From Alcanivoracaceae bacterium (GTDB lineage: Bacteria; Pseudomonadota; Gammaproteobacteria; Pseudomonadales; Alcanivoracaceae): a stretch of DNA of 64,000 nucleotides. The translations under genes were made by a program, and so were the position numbers. How positions within the stretch are numbered: position 1 is the stretch's first letter; each line of letters begins with the position of its first letter. The stretch covers positions 444,304 through 508,303 of the forward strand of contig JARGPN010000006.1 in NCBI GenBank assembly GCA_029213045.1. Direction: 5' to 3'. Positions 29,016 to 38,122 of the stretch are shown here, piece after piece. Under the pieces are notes generated by a model, which worked only from the letters and a program-made list of their open reading frames with translations, made no database searches and was not told where the DNA came from.

Positions 29016-30187
29016 GCAACGACGACATCTATTTATCTTGGCCATGGAAAGAAAATTGCGAATGCACGCTACTGTATGACGGCGGCGTTTTCCTGCCGCA
29101 CCTTTTAGACGCGATAAAGAAGGCCGAGCACAGCATACAAATTGAACTGTACATCTGTGAGTCCGGAAAGTTATTTGATGAATGGTTTGACGTGCTTGAG
29201 AAAAAATCGCAATCAATGCCCGTACGATTGCTTATCGACAGTTTCGGCAGCGAAGATCTCAATCATCACGACCGTCAACGTATCGCGCTCTCGCAAATCG
29301 AAGTGCGTTTTTTTAATCCGCCAACAATTCCAGGCGGTTTAAAAAACCTCATTCGCGATCACCGAAAGTTAATCATCATCGACGAGCGTCAGGCGTATGT
29401 CGGCGGGATGGGCATTCTAGATAGCTGCGATCCACGCATCGTGGGCGACAAGGCATGGCTGGATGCTATGGTTATGATGCACGGCGATGTCGTACAAGAT
29501 TGGCGGCAACTATTTGAGCAAAGCTGGGCACTCGCAGAGGCAACGTTAGGCAGCTCGCTAATTTGGCGACTACGTAGCAAGCGGATACGTCATCCCATTG
29601 CGGAGGAATCGGCGTCGATGGCCCGCGTCAACGCAAGCCGTGGCGGGCGGCGTAACCCATTGCTGTTTCATCTCACCCACCGCATTACGCGCGCCAAATC
29701 GTATATATGGCTCAACACACCGTATTTTTTTCCACCCCGCCGCTTAGTCCGCGCGTTAAAAAAGGCTGCGCAGCGCGGTGTGCGAGTGGAAATTTGCACG
29801 GCGGGCTCTATTACCGATCATCCTTCATTTCGATTTGCAGGCCAGCATTACTACAAAAGTTTGCTCAAGGCCGGCGTGTATATATACGAATTTCAACCGC
29901 GCTTTGCCCACGTTAAAACGGCCATCATTGACGACTGGTGTACGCTTGGCTCATGTAATTATGATCGCTGGAATAATCACTGGAATTTAGATGCAAATGT
30001 CGAAGTCGTTGATGATCTATTTCGCGAGCAACTACTGCGCCTGCGACAAACCATCGTGTCGCAAAGCACCACGATCGATTCACAGCAGTGGAAGCAACAA
30101 CCATGGCAATCCAAACTACGACAAAATTTTTGGTTTTGGCTGGGCACCCGATTAATGGGTTTGCTGAGAATGCTCCGCAGGCAATGA
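29012..30187 (+). CDS. Cardiolipin synthase-like phospholipase D protein
   Basis: A 391-residue protein with two HKD motifs, HRKLIIID near residue 118 and HVKTAIID near residue 302, which make it a phospholipase-D-superfamily transferase. Size, lack of N-terminal membrane helices and the motif spacing resemble ClsB of E. coli, which makes cardiolipin from phosphatidylglycerol. It is translationally coupled to the LysR gene (four-base overlap) and its 3' end overlaps the convergent MFS gene by 36 bases. Confidence 0.88.
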   Translation: MSNDDIYLSWPWKENCECTLLYDGGVFLPHLLDAIKKAEHSIQIELYICESGKLFDEWFDVLEKKSQSMPVRLLIDSFGSEDLNHHDRQRIALSQIEVRFFNPPTIPGGLKNLIRDHRKLIIIDERQAYVGGMGILDSCDPRIVGDKAWLDAMVMMHGDVVQDWRQLFEQSWALAEATLGSSLIWRLRSKRIRHPIAEESASMARVNASRGGRRNPLLFHLTHRITRAKSYIWLNTPYFFPPRRLVRALKKAAQRGVRVEICTAGSITDHPSFRFAGQHYYKSLLKAGVYIYEFQPRFAHVKTAIIDDWCTLGSCNYDRWNNHWNLDANVEVVDDLFREQLLRLRQTIVSQSTTIDSQQWKQQPWQSKLRQNFWFWLGTRLMGLLRMLRRQ

Positions 30188-31324
30188 CGTTGGCGCCATT
30201 CCCCACCAGCTAATAAGAAATGCAATGAACGCAATGGCAGCCGCCACAAGGAACGTGGCACCACCCCACGCCTCCCATGCAATACCCGAGAGCACAGCAC
30301 CTAACGCCCAGCCAGCACCAAAACCGATGCTGGAATAAAGCGCTTGCCCCTGCCCTGCATGTGCCCGACCAAAGTGTGCGTGCACCCATGCGATAGCGGC
30401 AGCGTGAAAGCTACCGAAACTCGCCGCATGCAAACATTGAGCAAGAATTAATATCGGCCAATTGGTGACCATGGTGCCGATCATTAGCCAGCGCAACGCC
30501 GCCAGCAACAAGCTCACTTGAATTAACCGGGCCAAACTAAAGCGATGCAACAATCGATGCATAACCCCAAACAACAACACTTCAGCGAAAACGCCTAGCG
30601 CCCACAACCCGCCAGTAGCGAGGCGTGAAAAACCTTGCTCGTCCAAATAGATAGAAAAAAATGTGTAGTAAGGGCCATGCGAGAGCAGCATCAAGAATGA
30701 GCAAAGAAAAAAACAAATCGAGGCAGGCTGTTTTAACAAACTCCACAAGCCCTGCTTTGATTCATGTTTAATTTTTACAGGCTGATCTGGCAGCACCAAT
30801 GTGCACAGCCAGATTAACCACAGAGAAAGGAGCATTGCCCACGGCACGATTGTGATGGGATACACATCTAACGCTAAGCCAACCACGCACACGGTAACGA
30901 TGAAACCAACGGACCCCCATAAACGAACTTGCCCGTAACGACTACTACTCTCGCCGAGATTGTCCAAGGTAAAGGCTTCAAATTGCGCGAGCACGGCGTT
31001 CCAGAAAAAACTAAAACCTGTCAGCAGCAATGCCATTCGCCAAAAGCCATCCGCGTAAAACACGCCGCAGAATATCAACGCGGCGATAAAATTTCCGAAG
31101 CGAATAATAGATAGGCGCCGGCCGGTTTTATCCGCCAGCCAGCCCCAAAGAATGGGCGCGACTAATTTGGTAAGTTGCGGCAATGCCATCAACAAACCAA
31201 TTTCAGCCGCGCGAAAACCTCGTTGTTGCAGATACAGCGCCCAATACGGCACCAAGGTGCCGAGGAGCGCAAAGTAGAAAAAATAAAAACTCGAAAGCCG
31301 CCAATAATACGGAATATCACGCAC
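30152..31324 (-). CDS. MFS transporter (HcaT/3-phenylpropionate permease-like)
   Basis: A 390-residue protein with twelve predicted membrane helices of the MFS_1-like group. The N terminus YYWRLSSFYFFYFALLGTLVPYWALYLQ and the loop GWLADKTGRRLSIIRFGNF are typical of the HcaT-like group. Substrate not known. It lies 12 bases after aroC on the same strand, a pairing also found in Pseudomonas, so cotranscription is likely. It overlaps the end of the convergent cardiolipin synthase-like gene. Confidence 0.85.
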   Translation of the reverse strand: MRDIPYYWRLSSFYFFYFALLGTLVPYWALYLQQRGFRAAEIGLLMALPQLTKLVAPILWGWLADKTGRRLSIIRFGNFIAALIFCGVFYADGFWRMALLLTGFSFFWNAVLAQFEAFTLDNLGESSSRYGQVRLWGSVGFIVTVCVVGLALDVYPITIVPWAMLLSLWLIWLCTLVLPDQPVKIKHESKQGLWSLLKQPASICFFLCSFLMLLSHGPYYTFFSIYLDEQGFSRLATGGLWALGVFAEVLLFGVMHRLLHRFSLARLIQVSLLLAALRWLMIGTMVTNWPILILAQCLHAASFGSFHAAAIAWVHAHFGRAHAGQGQALYSSIGFGAGWALGAVLSGIAWEAWGGATFLVAAAIAFIAFLISWWGMAPTSLPAEHSQQTH

Positions 31325-31336
31325 GAAACAGCGGCC

Positions 31337-32440
31337 CTATTCTCCGGCTTGCGCCGGAATTACCGGCGTTGAAACGGTGACATCACCGCACTGACCGCGA
31401 TGACGCAAACTATGATCCATTAAAACCAACGCCAGCATCGCCTCGGCGATCGGCGTGGCGCGCACGCCTACGCAAGGATCATGACGACCTTTTGTTACAA
31501 CCTCTGATGGCTGGCCATCAATATCAATGGAGCGACCTGGAATTAAAATACTCGACGTTGCCTTCAACGCCATGCTGACGCGAACAGTTTGCCCCGATGA
31601 AATGCCGCCGAGTACACCGCCAGCATGATTACTTAAATAGCCTTCTGGAGTCATTTCGTCACGATGTTCCTCGCCACGCTGCTCCACAACGGCAAAGCCA
31701 TCGCCCACTTCAACACCTTTCACCGCGTTGATACTCATCATGGCTTTGGCAAGATCTGCATCGAGACGATCAAACACCGGCTCACCCCAGCCTGGCGGCA
31801 CGCCTTCAGCGAACACATTCACGCGCGCACCGATTGACGAGCCGTCTTTGCGCAACGCTGTGATTAAGTCTTCTAAGGCATTCACTTTCGTCGCATCAGG
31901 AAAAAAGAACGGATTCTCGTTCACACTAGACCAATCAAATTGCTCGGCCCTAATCGCACCGATTTGCACAACACCGCCGTAAATGCGAATGCCGTGTTGC
32001 TGCTCTAAATATTTGCGGGCAATGGCGCCAGCGGCAACGCGCATGGCCGTTTCACGCGCGGATGAACGCCCACCGCCACGGTAATCGCGGAAGCCATACT
32101 TTTGAATATAGGTGTAGTCCGCATGCCCCGGACGGAAGCTGCGTGAAATCTCAGAATAGTCTTTAGAACGTTGATCAGTATTTTCAATCAACAAACCAAT
32201 AGGCGTGCCGGTTGTTTTACCTTCAAACACGCCGGACAGGATTTTTACTTGATCTGGTTCACGGCGCTGCGTGGTATAGCGGCTCGTGCCCGGCTTGCGG
32301 CGATCTAATTCGATCTGTAAATCCGCTTCGGAAATTTCTAAGCCAGGGGGACAACCATCGACAACTGCACCCAAGGCCGGACCATGGGATTCACCGAAGG
32401 TGGTGATACGAAACAATTCGCCGAAGCTGCTACCAGACAT
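31337..32440 (-). CDS. aroC: Chorismate synthase
   Basis: AroC forms chorismate from EPSP using reduced FMN, the last common step to aromatic amino acids. The 367-residue protein shows [22 protein letters not shown], the FMN site [29 protein letters not shown] and GGISSGQ, all intact. The last residues (VIPAQAGE) are encoded by a palindromic sequence and look like an added tail. It sits between prmB and an MFS gene as in Pseudomonas. Confidence 0.97.
   Translation of the reverse strand: MSGSSFGELFRITTFGESHGPALGAVVDGCPPGLEISEADLQIELDRRKPGTSRYTTQRREPDQVKILSGVFEGKTTGTPIGLLIENTDQRSKDYSEISRSFRPGHADYTYIQKYGFRDYRGGGRSSARETAMRVAAGAIARKYLEQQHGIRIYGGVVQIGAIRAEQFDWSSVNENPFFFPDATKVNALEDLITALRKDGSSIGARVNVFAEGVPPGWGEPVFDRLDADLAKAMMSINAVKGVEVGDGFAVVEQRGEEHRDEMTPEGYLSNHAGGVLGGISSGQTVRVSMALKATSSILIPGRSIDIDGQPSEVVTKGRHDPCVGVRATPIAEAMLALVLMDHSLRHRGQCGDVTVSTPVIPAQAGE
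31343..31358. repeat. Palindrome at the aroC 3' end
   Basis: TCCGGC and GCCGGA pair around TTGC inside the last aroC codons. Translated on the minus strand it gives PAQAGE, the residue pattern produced by a dispersed repeat family seen at gene ends in several gammaproteobacteria (VIPAQAG-type). It has no T run. Confidence 0.45.
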
Positions 32441-32515
32441 AAATTAACCCTAACTGTCGATACATTCTCATTCTACCAACGGCGCTGACCTTAAAACGTC
32501 ACGCGTGGCATCGCA

Positions 32516-33454
32516 TTATAGCGTTTGCTGAAAAATTTCGCGGTATTCCATTAACTGTTCGCGGGTGATCACAAATACACCATGACCACCATGCTCAAAC
32601 TCTAACCACATAAACGGAACCGCGGGCCAAACCTGCTCCACGGCTTCCATGCTATTGCCAACTTCCAGCACCAGCACACCCTGCTCGCTCAGATAATCAG
32701 CGGCCTGCGCCAACACTTTGCGGGTAAAATCCAAGCCATCCAAGCCTGAGGCTAACGCCAGTTCAGGTTCGTGCCTAAATTCATCCGGCAGCGACGCCAT
32801 ATCCTGCGCATCAACATAGGGTGGATTGCTCACGATCAGATCGTATTGGCCCTGTGCCGCCGCCAACCCATCACCTAATAGCGCGCGCACTCGATCTTGC
32901 AGATCATACTGCGCAATATTCTGACGACACACATCAAGCGCGCCTTCATCGATATCCGTCGCATCAATCTGCGCGTCCGGAAACGCATGCGCACACGCGA
33001 TAGCGATACAGCCACCGCCAGTGCAAAGATCTAGCACACGGCTCACGTTGTCGGCTTCCACCCAAGGGTAAAACCGATATTCAATCAATTCAGCAATGGG
33101 CGAGCGAGGAATCAGCACGCGCTCATCGACACTAAATTCTAACCCGCAGAACCATGCCTTGCCGGTAAGGTATGGCACCGGCACGCGCTCATTGATGCGC
33201 CGCAACAACACGCCACCGAAGCGCTCGCGTTGCACATCGGTAAGCGCCGCCTCAACGATACTAGGATCGACATCCCACGGCTGCTCGAGGGCATACAGTA
33301 ATAACGCCACGGCCTCGTCGTGATAGCTGTCCGTGCCATGCCCGAGAAACACCTCTGCCTCGGCCAATTTCTGCTCGCCCCAATGCAAGGCGTCGCCAAC
33401 GCTGTTCAGCGCACCCAGCTCTGAGTGCCACTGTGGTTCGGAAAGATTGTTCAT
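32516..33454 (-). CDS. prmB: Ribosomal protein L3 N5-glutamine methyltransferase PrmB
   Basis: A 312-residue SAM-dependent methyltransferase that modifies a glutamine in ribosomal protein L3. The SAM-binding loop DLCTGGGC is at 142-149 and the NPPY active-site motif at 210-213, the signature for amide methylation of Gln. PrmA/HemK (PrmC) share NPPY, but the N-terminal region and the location before aroC match PrmB. The start is ATG at 33454. Confidence 0.92.
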   Translation of the reverse strand: MNNLSEPQWHSELGALNSVGDALHWGEQKLAEAEVFLGHGTDSYHDEAVALLLYALEQPWDVDPSIVEAALTDVQRERFGGVLLRRINERVPVPYLTGKAWFCGLEFSVDERVLIPRSPIAELIEYRFYPWVEADNVSRVLDLCTGGGCIAIACAHAFPDAQIDATDIDEGALDVCRQNIAQYDLQDRVRALLGDGLAAAQGQYDLIVSNPPYVDAQDMASLPDEFRHEPELALASGLDGLDFTRKVLAQAADYLSEQGVLVLEVGNSMEAVEQVWPAVPFMWLEFEHGGHGVFVITREQLMEYREIFQQTL

Positions 33455-33557
33455 AAAGGGTTCATTCGAAACGGCAGGATCAACGGGGGCGCAAGATTAG
33501 CATATTTTGCTTAATGGGTTTGAATCGTCATGCTTTCACCGCGATAAATCGCACAGC

Positions 33558-34772
33558 TTAAAGAGCAATACTTAGAAGCCAGCCGCCCACGGCGCAGCCC
33601 GCAACAACCAACCAAGGGGGCTGCTTCAAAAGCGTTAACGCTATCAGCGCGACTGAGGCTAACACGGCGTCTTTCCACGCATAAATCGCGCTCGACCATA
33701 CGGGGTTATACAGCGCGGCCAATAGCAAGCCGACCACGGCTGCATTAATAGCTAGCAGAGCGGCCTGCACCCGCGCGTTACGGCGAAGCCCCTCCCAAAA
33801 AGGTAACGCGCCCATCACCAACAAGAACGATGGGACAAAAATCGCGATCAAACACACAGCACCTCCCAGCCAACCGGTCGGCGCAACGTTCATTGATCCA
33901 CCGAGAAAGGCCGCGAAGGTAAACAAGGGGCCCGGTACCGCTTGCGCCGCGCCGTAACCGGCAAGAAACGCGTCGTTTCCCACCCAGCCCGTCGGTACGA
34001 CTTCAGCTTGAAGTAAAGGCAGCACGACATGACCGCCACCAAATACAAGCGCACCAGACCGATAAAAAGCATCAAACACGGCGAGCATCTGGCTGGGAAG
34101 CAGTGCCGACAAGAGCGGCAATCCCATTAGCAAAACAAAAAACAAAAATAGCCAAAAGCCCCCTGCCCGCTGGGAAATGCCGATCGGCAAAGGATCGTGA
34201 CCGTCACTCTGCACTGGACTGAACAACAACAGCCCGATGAAGCCCGCCAACACTATGACCGCTATTTGCGCCCACGCGGCAGGCACCCAAAGAACGAAAC
34301 TCGCCGCTGCCAACGCGATGAGCGTCCTAGGCACATCCGGACAAAGCTTGCGTGCCATGCCCCAGACCGCTTGTGCAACCACCGCGACGGCGGCAATTTT
34401 GAAACCGTGCAGCACACCCGGCGCAATCACCTCACCATAGCTAGCAAGCCCCAACGCCAATAGAATCAGCGCGATGGCGGATGGCAGCGTGAAACCCGCC
34501 CAAGCAGCAAGCGCCCCGCCATATCCTGAGCGCGTCAATCCAATGGCGATGCCGACCTGGCTACTAGCGGGCCCTGGCAAAAACTGACAAAGAGCCACTA
34601 GGTCAGCGTAGCTACGATCCGTCAGCCACTTGCGCCTAGTCACAAACTCATCGCGAAAAAAGCCAATATGGGCAACAGGCCCACCAAAGGAGGTCAAACC
34701 AAGCCGAAGGAAAATGAACAATACTCGCCATGCAGAGCGCTCCTCGGCGGGTTTCTTAGCATATTGATCCAC
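33558..34772 (-). CDS. chrA: Chromate transporter ChrA family
   Basis: A 404-residue membrane protein of the CHR superfamily with two homologous halves (long-chain, bidomain type), each with the family motif: RLGLTSFGGPVAHIGFFRDEF then LPGPASSQVGIAIG in the first half, SGALVFGGGHVVLPLL then AVPGPLFTFAAFLGG in the second. Such proteins export chromate with the proton gradient, though some have other roles. The frame is open to 34823; the GTG at 34772, preceded by GGAGA at good spacing, is preferred. No other metal-resistance gene is adjacent. Confidence 0.88.
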   Translation of the reverse strand: MDQYAKKPAEERSAWRVLFIFLRLGLTSFGGPVAHIGFFRDEFVTRRKWLTDRSYADLVALCQFLPGPASSQVGIAIGLTRSGYGGALAAWAGFTLPSAIALILLALGLASYGEVIAPGVLHGFKIAAVAVVAQAVWGMARKLCPDVPRTLIALAAASFVLWVPAAWAQIAVIVLAGFIGLLLFSPVQSDGHDPLPIGISQRAGGFWLFLFFVLLMGLPLLSALLPSQMLAVFDAFYRSGALVFGGGHVVLPLLQAEVVPTGWVGNDAFLAGYGAAQAVPGPLFTFAAFLGGSMNVAPTGWLGGAVCLIAIFVPSFLLVMGALPFWEGLRRNARVQAALLAINAAVVGLLLAALYNPVWSSAIYAWKDAVLASVALIALTLLKQPPWLVVAGCAVGGWLLSIAL

Positions 34773-34928
34773 CGCAGCTCTCCAAATAAAATAAAGGAAG
34801 TTAATGTTTCTGCGGCGAAACACTAACGATCAAAGAATCACCCTATCTGCCCCCCCCGAGCTTCCTATATTCGAATTTCATTCACGTTATACTGGCTCCA
34901 TCAATGCATAAATTTGCAGGACCTATGT

Positions 34929-35339
34929 ATGCTCACAGTGACTCAGCAAGGTGACGTTATCTTCGTCGAATTCTCAGCCGGGAGCTCAGTCGACGTGGCG
35001 ATGGAGCAAAAGCTATACCGCATGCGCAAGCGCCTCTTTGATCAACAAGGACAAACCAAGCAAAAAGTTTTGTACTTCGGCGAGATCGACGACCTTAATA
35101 TGAGCGCAGCCAAATTTTCATGCAGTGAGCTCTATGCGGAAATCACCGAAGCGAAAGTGCTGGTTGTCGCCTCGAACATCAATTTCACGCGGGCCAAGTT
35201 GACGGTCGGCCTACATAAACCGAACTTCCCCGTGTACATCACTGACTCTATCTCAGAAGGTCTAACCTGGTTAGGTGAAGAATCCTGGATGCAAGATACA
35301 ATACTGGAAAACGAGACAACGCAGCATGGGCCAGAATAA
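34929..35339 (+). CDS. Uncharacterised protein upstream of EVE-domain gene
   Basis: A 136-residue soluble protein I do not recognise. No signal peptide, membrane helix or metal motif is visible. Strand-helix alternation (VIFVEFSAG, KVLYFGEIDD, VLVVASNINF, FPVYITDSISEGLTWL) suggests an alpha/beta fold, perhaps STAS-like. The ATG at 34929 follows AGGA by eight bases; a TTG further upstream is not needed. Its 3' end overlaps the next gene by 14 bases, so the two are cotranscribed. Confidence 0.7.
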   Translation: MLTVTQQGDVIFVEFSAGSSVDVAMEQKLYRMRKRLFDQQGQTKQKVLYFGEIDDLNMSAAKFSCSELYAEITEAKVLVVASNINFTRAKLTVGLHKPNFPVYITDSISEGLTWLGEESWMQDTILENETTQHGPE

Positions 35340-35829
35340 AACTACCGTAACAAAGGCCAAACAACACTGGCTTTTCAAGTCAGAGCCAGACGAATATGGC
35401 ATTGATGATCTTGCCCGTGAAAAGAAATGCGCATGGGAAGGCATTCGTAACTATCAGGCGCGAAACCGTTTACGCGATGAAGTAAAACTCGGTGATCACG
35501 TTTTCATTTACCACTCAAGCTGCGCGCAACCCGCCGTCGTTGGCCTCGCAAAAGTGACCCGCGAGGCCTACCCCGATCCGATTCAATTCGACGGCAACTC
35601 GCCCTACTTCGATGCCAAAAGTGACAAAGCGTCGCCGCGCTGGCTGTGTGTCGACATTGCCTATGAGGCACATTTACCTACGCCAATTACGTTAAAACAG
35701 ATTAAACAGCTTGCTTCATTTGAAAGCATGGAGCTAGCTACCCGTTCACGCTTGTCCATCCAGCAGGTCACTGCAAAAGAGGCTAAAGAGCTGCTACGCA
35801 TGAGCGGCCATAAAAATAGTGGCACTTAA
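35326..35829 (+). CDS. EVE domain-containing protein
   Basis: A 167-residue protein consisting of a single EVE (PUA-like) domain: HWLFKSEPDEYGIDDL, WEGIRNYQARN and VFIYHSS are the typical conserved segments. EVE domains bind modified bases in DNA or RNA; the stand-alone bacterial form resembles thymocyte nuclear protein 1 and its target is unknown. The start at ATG 35326 lies inside the end of the preceding gene. Confidence 0.9.
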   Translation: MGQNKTTVTKAKQHWLFKSEPDEYGIDDLAREKKCAWEGIRNYQARNRLRDEVKLGDHVFIYHSSCAQPAVVGLAKVTREAYPDPIQFDGNSPYFDAKSDKASPRWLCVDIAYEAHLPTPITLKQIKQLASFESMELATRSRLSIQQVTAKEAKELLRMSGHKNSGT

Positions 35830-35973
35830 AAGACACGTATAAAACATACCTCCGCTCCCGCACACAAAAAGTGCGCCACCTCCACCCTTGTCCAAATTGG
35901 TGCATTCCGATTTCATCGAAATACATGTTCATCACTAAATACATGTTTTTCGCGCAATAAATAGGCACATCTT

Positions 35974-35990
35974 CTGGCATGGCGGTTGCA
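35974..35990 (+). promoter_or_regulatory. Sigma-54 promoter for amtB
   Basis: CTGGCATGGCGGTTGCA matches the -24/-12 consensus (TGGCAC-N5-TTGCA), with GG and GC exactly ten bases apart (35976-35977 and 35988-35989). It lies 64 bases before the amtB start. An NtrC-like half site GGTGCA lies upstream near 35899. The combination points to nitrogen control through NtrC and RpoN. Confidence 0.75.
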
Positions 35991-36053
35991 ATCATAGCTG
36001 CAGGACATGAACCCGCATGATGCACCACACTTCCCCCGATGCAGGAAATCATT

Positions 36054-37352
36054 ATGAAGAGGCCCACTCTTTTGGCATTTGGCTTAATGCTGATGCCAAG
36101 CTTAGCGTTTGCAACCGAAGGGAATGAAGCCAACGACATGGTATGGCTGGCCACGGCAAGTGCGCTGGTTTTTTTAATGCAAGCAGGCTTCGCGTTACTT
36201 GAATCAGGCATGGCCCGCTCAAAAAACGCACTTAACGTTGTAATGAAAAACTATATGGACGTGTGCTTCGGTACGCTCATCTTTTGGGCGCTTGGATATG
36301 GCCTCATGTTTGGCTTAAACACCAGCGGTTGGATTGGCACCGGCAATTTTTTCCTCAATAGCGCAGACGGATCAACATGGGGCTTTATGTTGTTCCAAAT
36401 GATGTTTGCCGCCACCGCAGCCACCATCGCCAGTGGCGCCATGGCGGAGCGCACTCGCTATAATTCATATCTCATCGGCGCGCTCGTTATCACCGGCTTT
36501 ATCTATCCGGTCTTTGGTAGCTGGGTGTGGAACGCCGACGGCTGGCTAGCGAAAATGGGATTTATCGATTTCGCGGGGTCCACCGTTGTCCATTCTGTCG
36601 GCGCTTGGTGTGCACTGGCCGGCGTGCTCGTGGTTGGCCCGCGCTTAGGACGTTTTGATAAATCAGGAAAACCTCGCGAAATTCGTGGCCACAACCTCAC
36701 GCTTGTTGCATTAGGTGGGTTTATTCTTTGGTTTGGCTGGTTCGGCTTTAACGGCGGCTCCACAGTGCAAGCGGATGAACAAATCGGCTTAATCAATTTG
36801 AACACTCAACTGGCAGCAAGCGCAGGTGCCGTTGGCACCATGCTTGTGGCTTTACTAAGCCGCCGAAAAATCTTACTAACAGAAACCGTTAACGGTTCTC
36901 TCGCAGGCTTGGTGGGTATCACCGCGGGGTGCGCCACGATGCTTCCTGGCCACGCCATCATTACCGGTTTAATTGCCGGCGTTATTGCATCGCTCGGTGC
37001 CAAACTCTTGCTTCGCATGCGCATCGATGACGTCGTGGGTGCCATCCCAGTGCACGGCTTCGCAGGCGTTTGGGGAACACTCGCGGCTGGCATTTTCTAT
37101 ATGGATGATCCATTTAACGGCGCACGTATCACCGTGCAAGTGCTCGGCGTGCTGAGCGCGTTTATGTGGACCTTTGTTACCGCACTCATCACCTATCTGG
37201 TTATCGCCGTAACCATGGGGATGCGTGCCAGCCCTATTCACGAACAACGCGGCTTGGATTTATCTGAACACGCTGAGATTGGCTACCCTGAATTTCCCGT
37301 CGATACCGCCTATACAGCGGACCGCGCAGACGGCATGGAGGGGCAACGATGA
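36054..37352 (+). CDS. amtB: Ammonium transporter AmtB
   Basis: A 432-residue ammonium channel with a cleavable-type N-terminal signal (about residues 1-20) and eleven membrane helices. The two pore histidines are in GSTVVHSVGAW and IPVHGFAGVWG, and NGGSTVQAD and GNFF regions also fit. An earlier in-frame ATG at 36039 lies before the AGGAAA Shine-Dalgarno, so ATG 36054 is chosen. The usual partner glnK is not adjacent; instead an unknown gene overlaps its stop by four bases. A sigma-54 promoter precedes it. Confidence 0.94.
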   Translation: MKRPTLLAFGLMLMPSLAFATEGNEANDMVWLATASALVFLMQAGFALLESGMARSKNALNVVMKNYMDVCFGTLIFWALGYGLMFGLNTSGWIGTGNFFLNSADGSTWGFMLFQMMFAATAATIASGAMAERTRYNSYLIGALVITGFIYPVFGSWVWNADGWLAKMGFIDFAGSTVVHSVGAWCALAGVLVVGPRLGRFDKSGKPREIRGHNLTLVALGGFILWFGWFGFNGGSTVQADEQIGLINLNTQLAASAGAVGTMLVALLSRRKILLTETVNGSLAGLVGITAGCATMLPGHAIITGLIAGVIASLGAKLLLRMRIDDVVGAIPVHGFAGVWGTLAAGIFYMDDPFNGARITVQVLGVLSAFMWTFVTALITYLVIAVTMGMRASPIHEQRGLDLSEHAEIGYPEFPVDTAYTADRADGMEGQR

Positions 37353-37984
37353 GCTCAATGATGAGACACGACATTACTGTTCGACGCCGAGCAATTTATA
37401 CCGGCCTAAAACCCTTTATGTCGGAAGAGGAGTTACTCAACGCTTTGGCGCATTGGGAGGCTCACTACGCCACCGCGCCGCGCTTCACACTGCAACGCTT
37501 TGTGTCTGAATTATGCAGAGAAGGTGAGTTGCGGCAGCGACGCGCTGATATATTGCTTAGCTTAGTTCAAGCGATGAACATGCCGGTGAAATCTCTACTG
37601 GCTGACCCATTACCTGATCGCGAATCACTGCCGAGCACCTCAGTTAGCGAAACAGCGGCATTTGAAACGCTGATGAACGCATTAATAGATGGCGGCAATA
37701 AAACTCAACGTTTTAGCCTGCGACTAGATCTACTGGCGAGCCTCGACACGCGCAAAATGCCCGTGCAGTTTTGCCACGCCATGCAGCGCTGGCTAGGAGA
37801 CAAAGCGCCACTCAACGTTACCGGTGTGAGCACCGAACTCCTTAGGGCCATGGTTAACCGAGCCTACGTAATTATGTGTGAACGCCAAGGCCCTGTTCTC
37901 GCCGACAAAACGCTCGCCGCCGCTGTGAGCCAAGTTGTGGCCGAGCGCCCAGAGTTGGAACGGGTCATAAAAAAGCTTCTTTAA
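37349..37984 (+). CDS. Uncharacterised protein coupled to amtB
   Basis: A 211-residue soluble, helix-rich protein that I do not recognise. It overlaps the amtB stop codon (ATGA) and has GGAGGGG five bases before its start, so it is cotranslated with amtB and shares its sigma-54 promoter; a strong terminator follows. The N-terminal part (EEELLNALAHWEAHYATAPRF) and C-terminal LLRAMVNRAYVIMCERQGP look like helical bundles. Occupying the place of glnK suggests a link to nitrogen status, but this is only contextual. Confidence 0.75.
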   Translation: MSSMMRHDITVRRRAIYTGLKPFMSEEELLNALAHWEAHYATAPRFTLQRFVSELCREGELRQRRADILLSLVQAMNMPVKSLLADPLPDRESLPSTSVSETAAFETLMNALIDGGNKTQRFSLRLDLLASLDTRKMPVQFCHAMQRWLGDKAPLNVTGVSTELLRAMVNRAYVIMCERQGPVLADKTLAAAVSQVVAERPELERVIKKLL

Positions 37985-38014
37985 CGAATATTGTGTTGCA
38001 CAGCACAAACATTT

Positions 38015-38042
38015 ACGCCGACGTCATCGTCGGCGTTTTTTT
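38015..38042 (+). terminator. Rho-independent terminator after amtB unit
   Basis: Perfect 8-base arms ACGCCGAC and GTCGGCGT around loop GTCATC, followed by a run of seven T. It is 30 bases after the stop codon at 37984. Confidence 0.92.
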
Positions 38043-38122
38043 ATCTGAGCGAAAACTAGGTACACTCGGAGCTTATTGATGCATTCAATGATATCGACGA
38101 CGCGTAGATAAAGGAGACGTCA

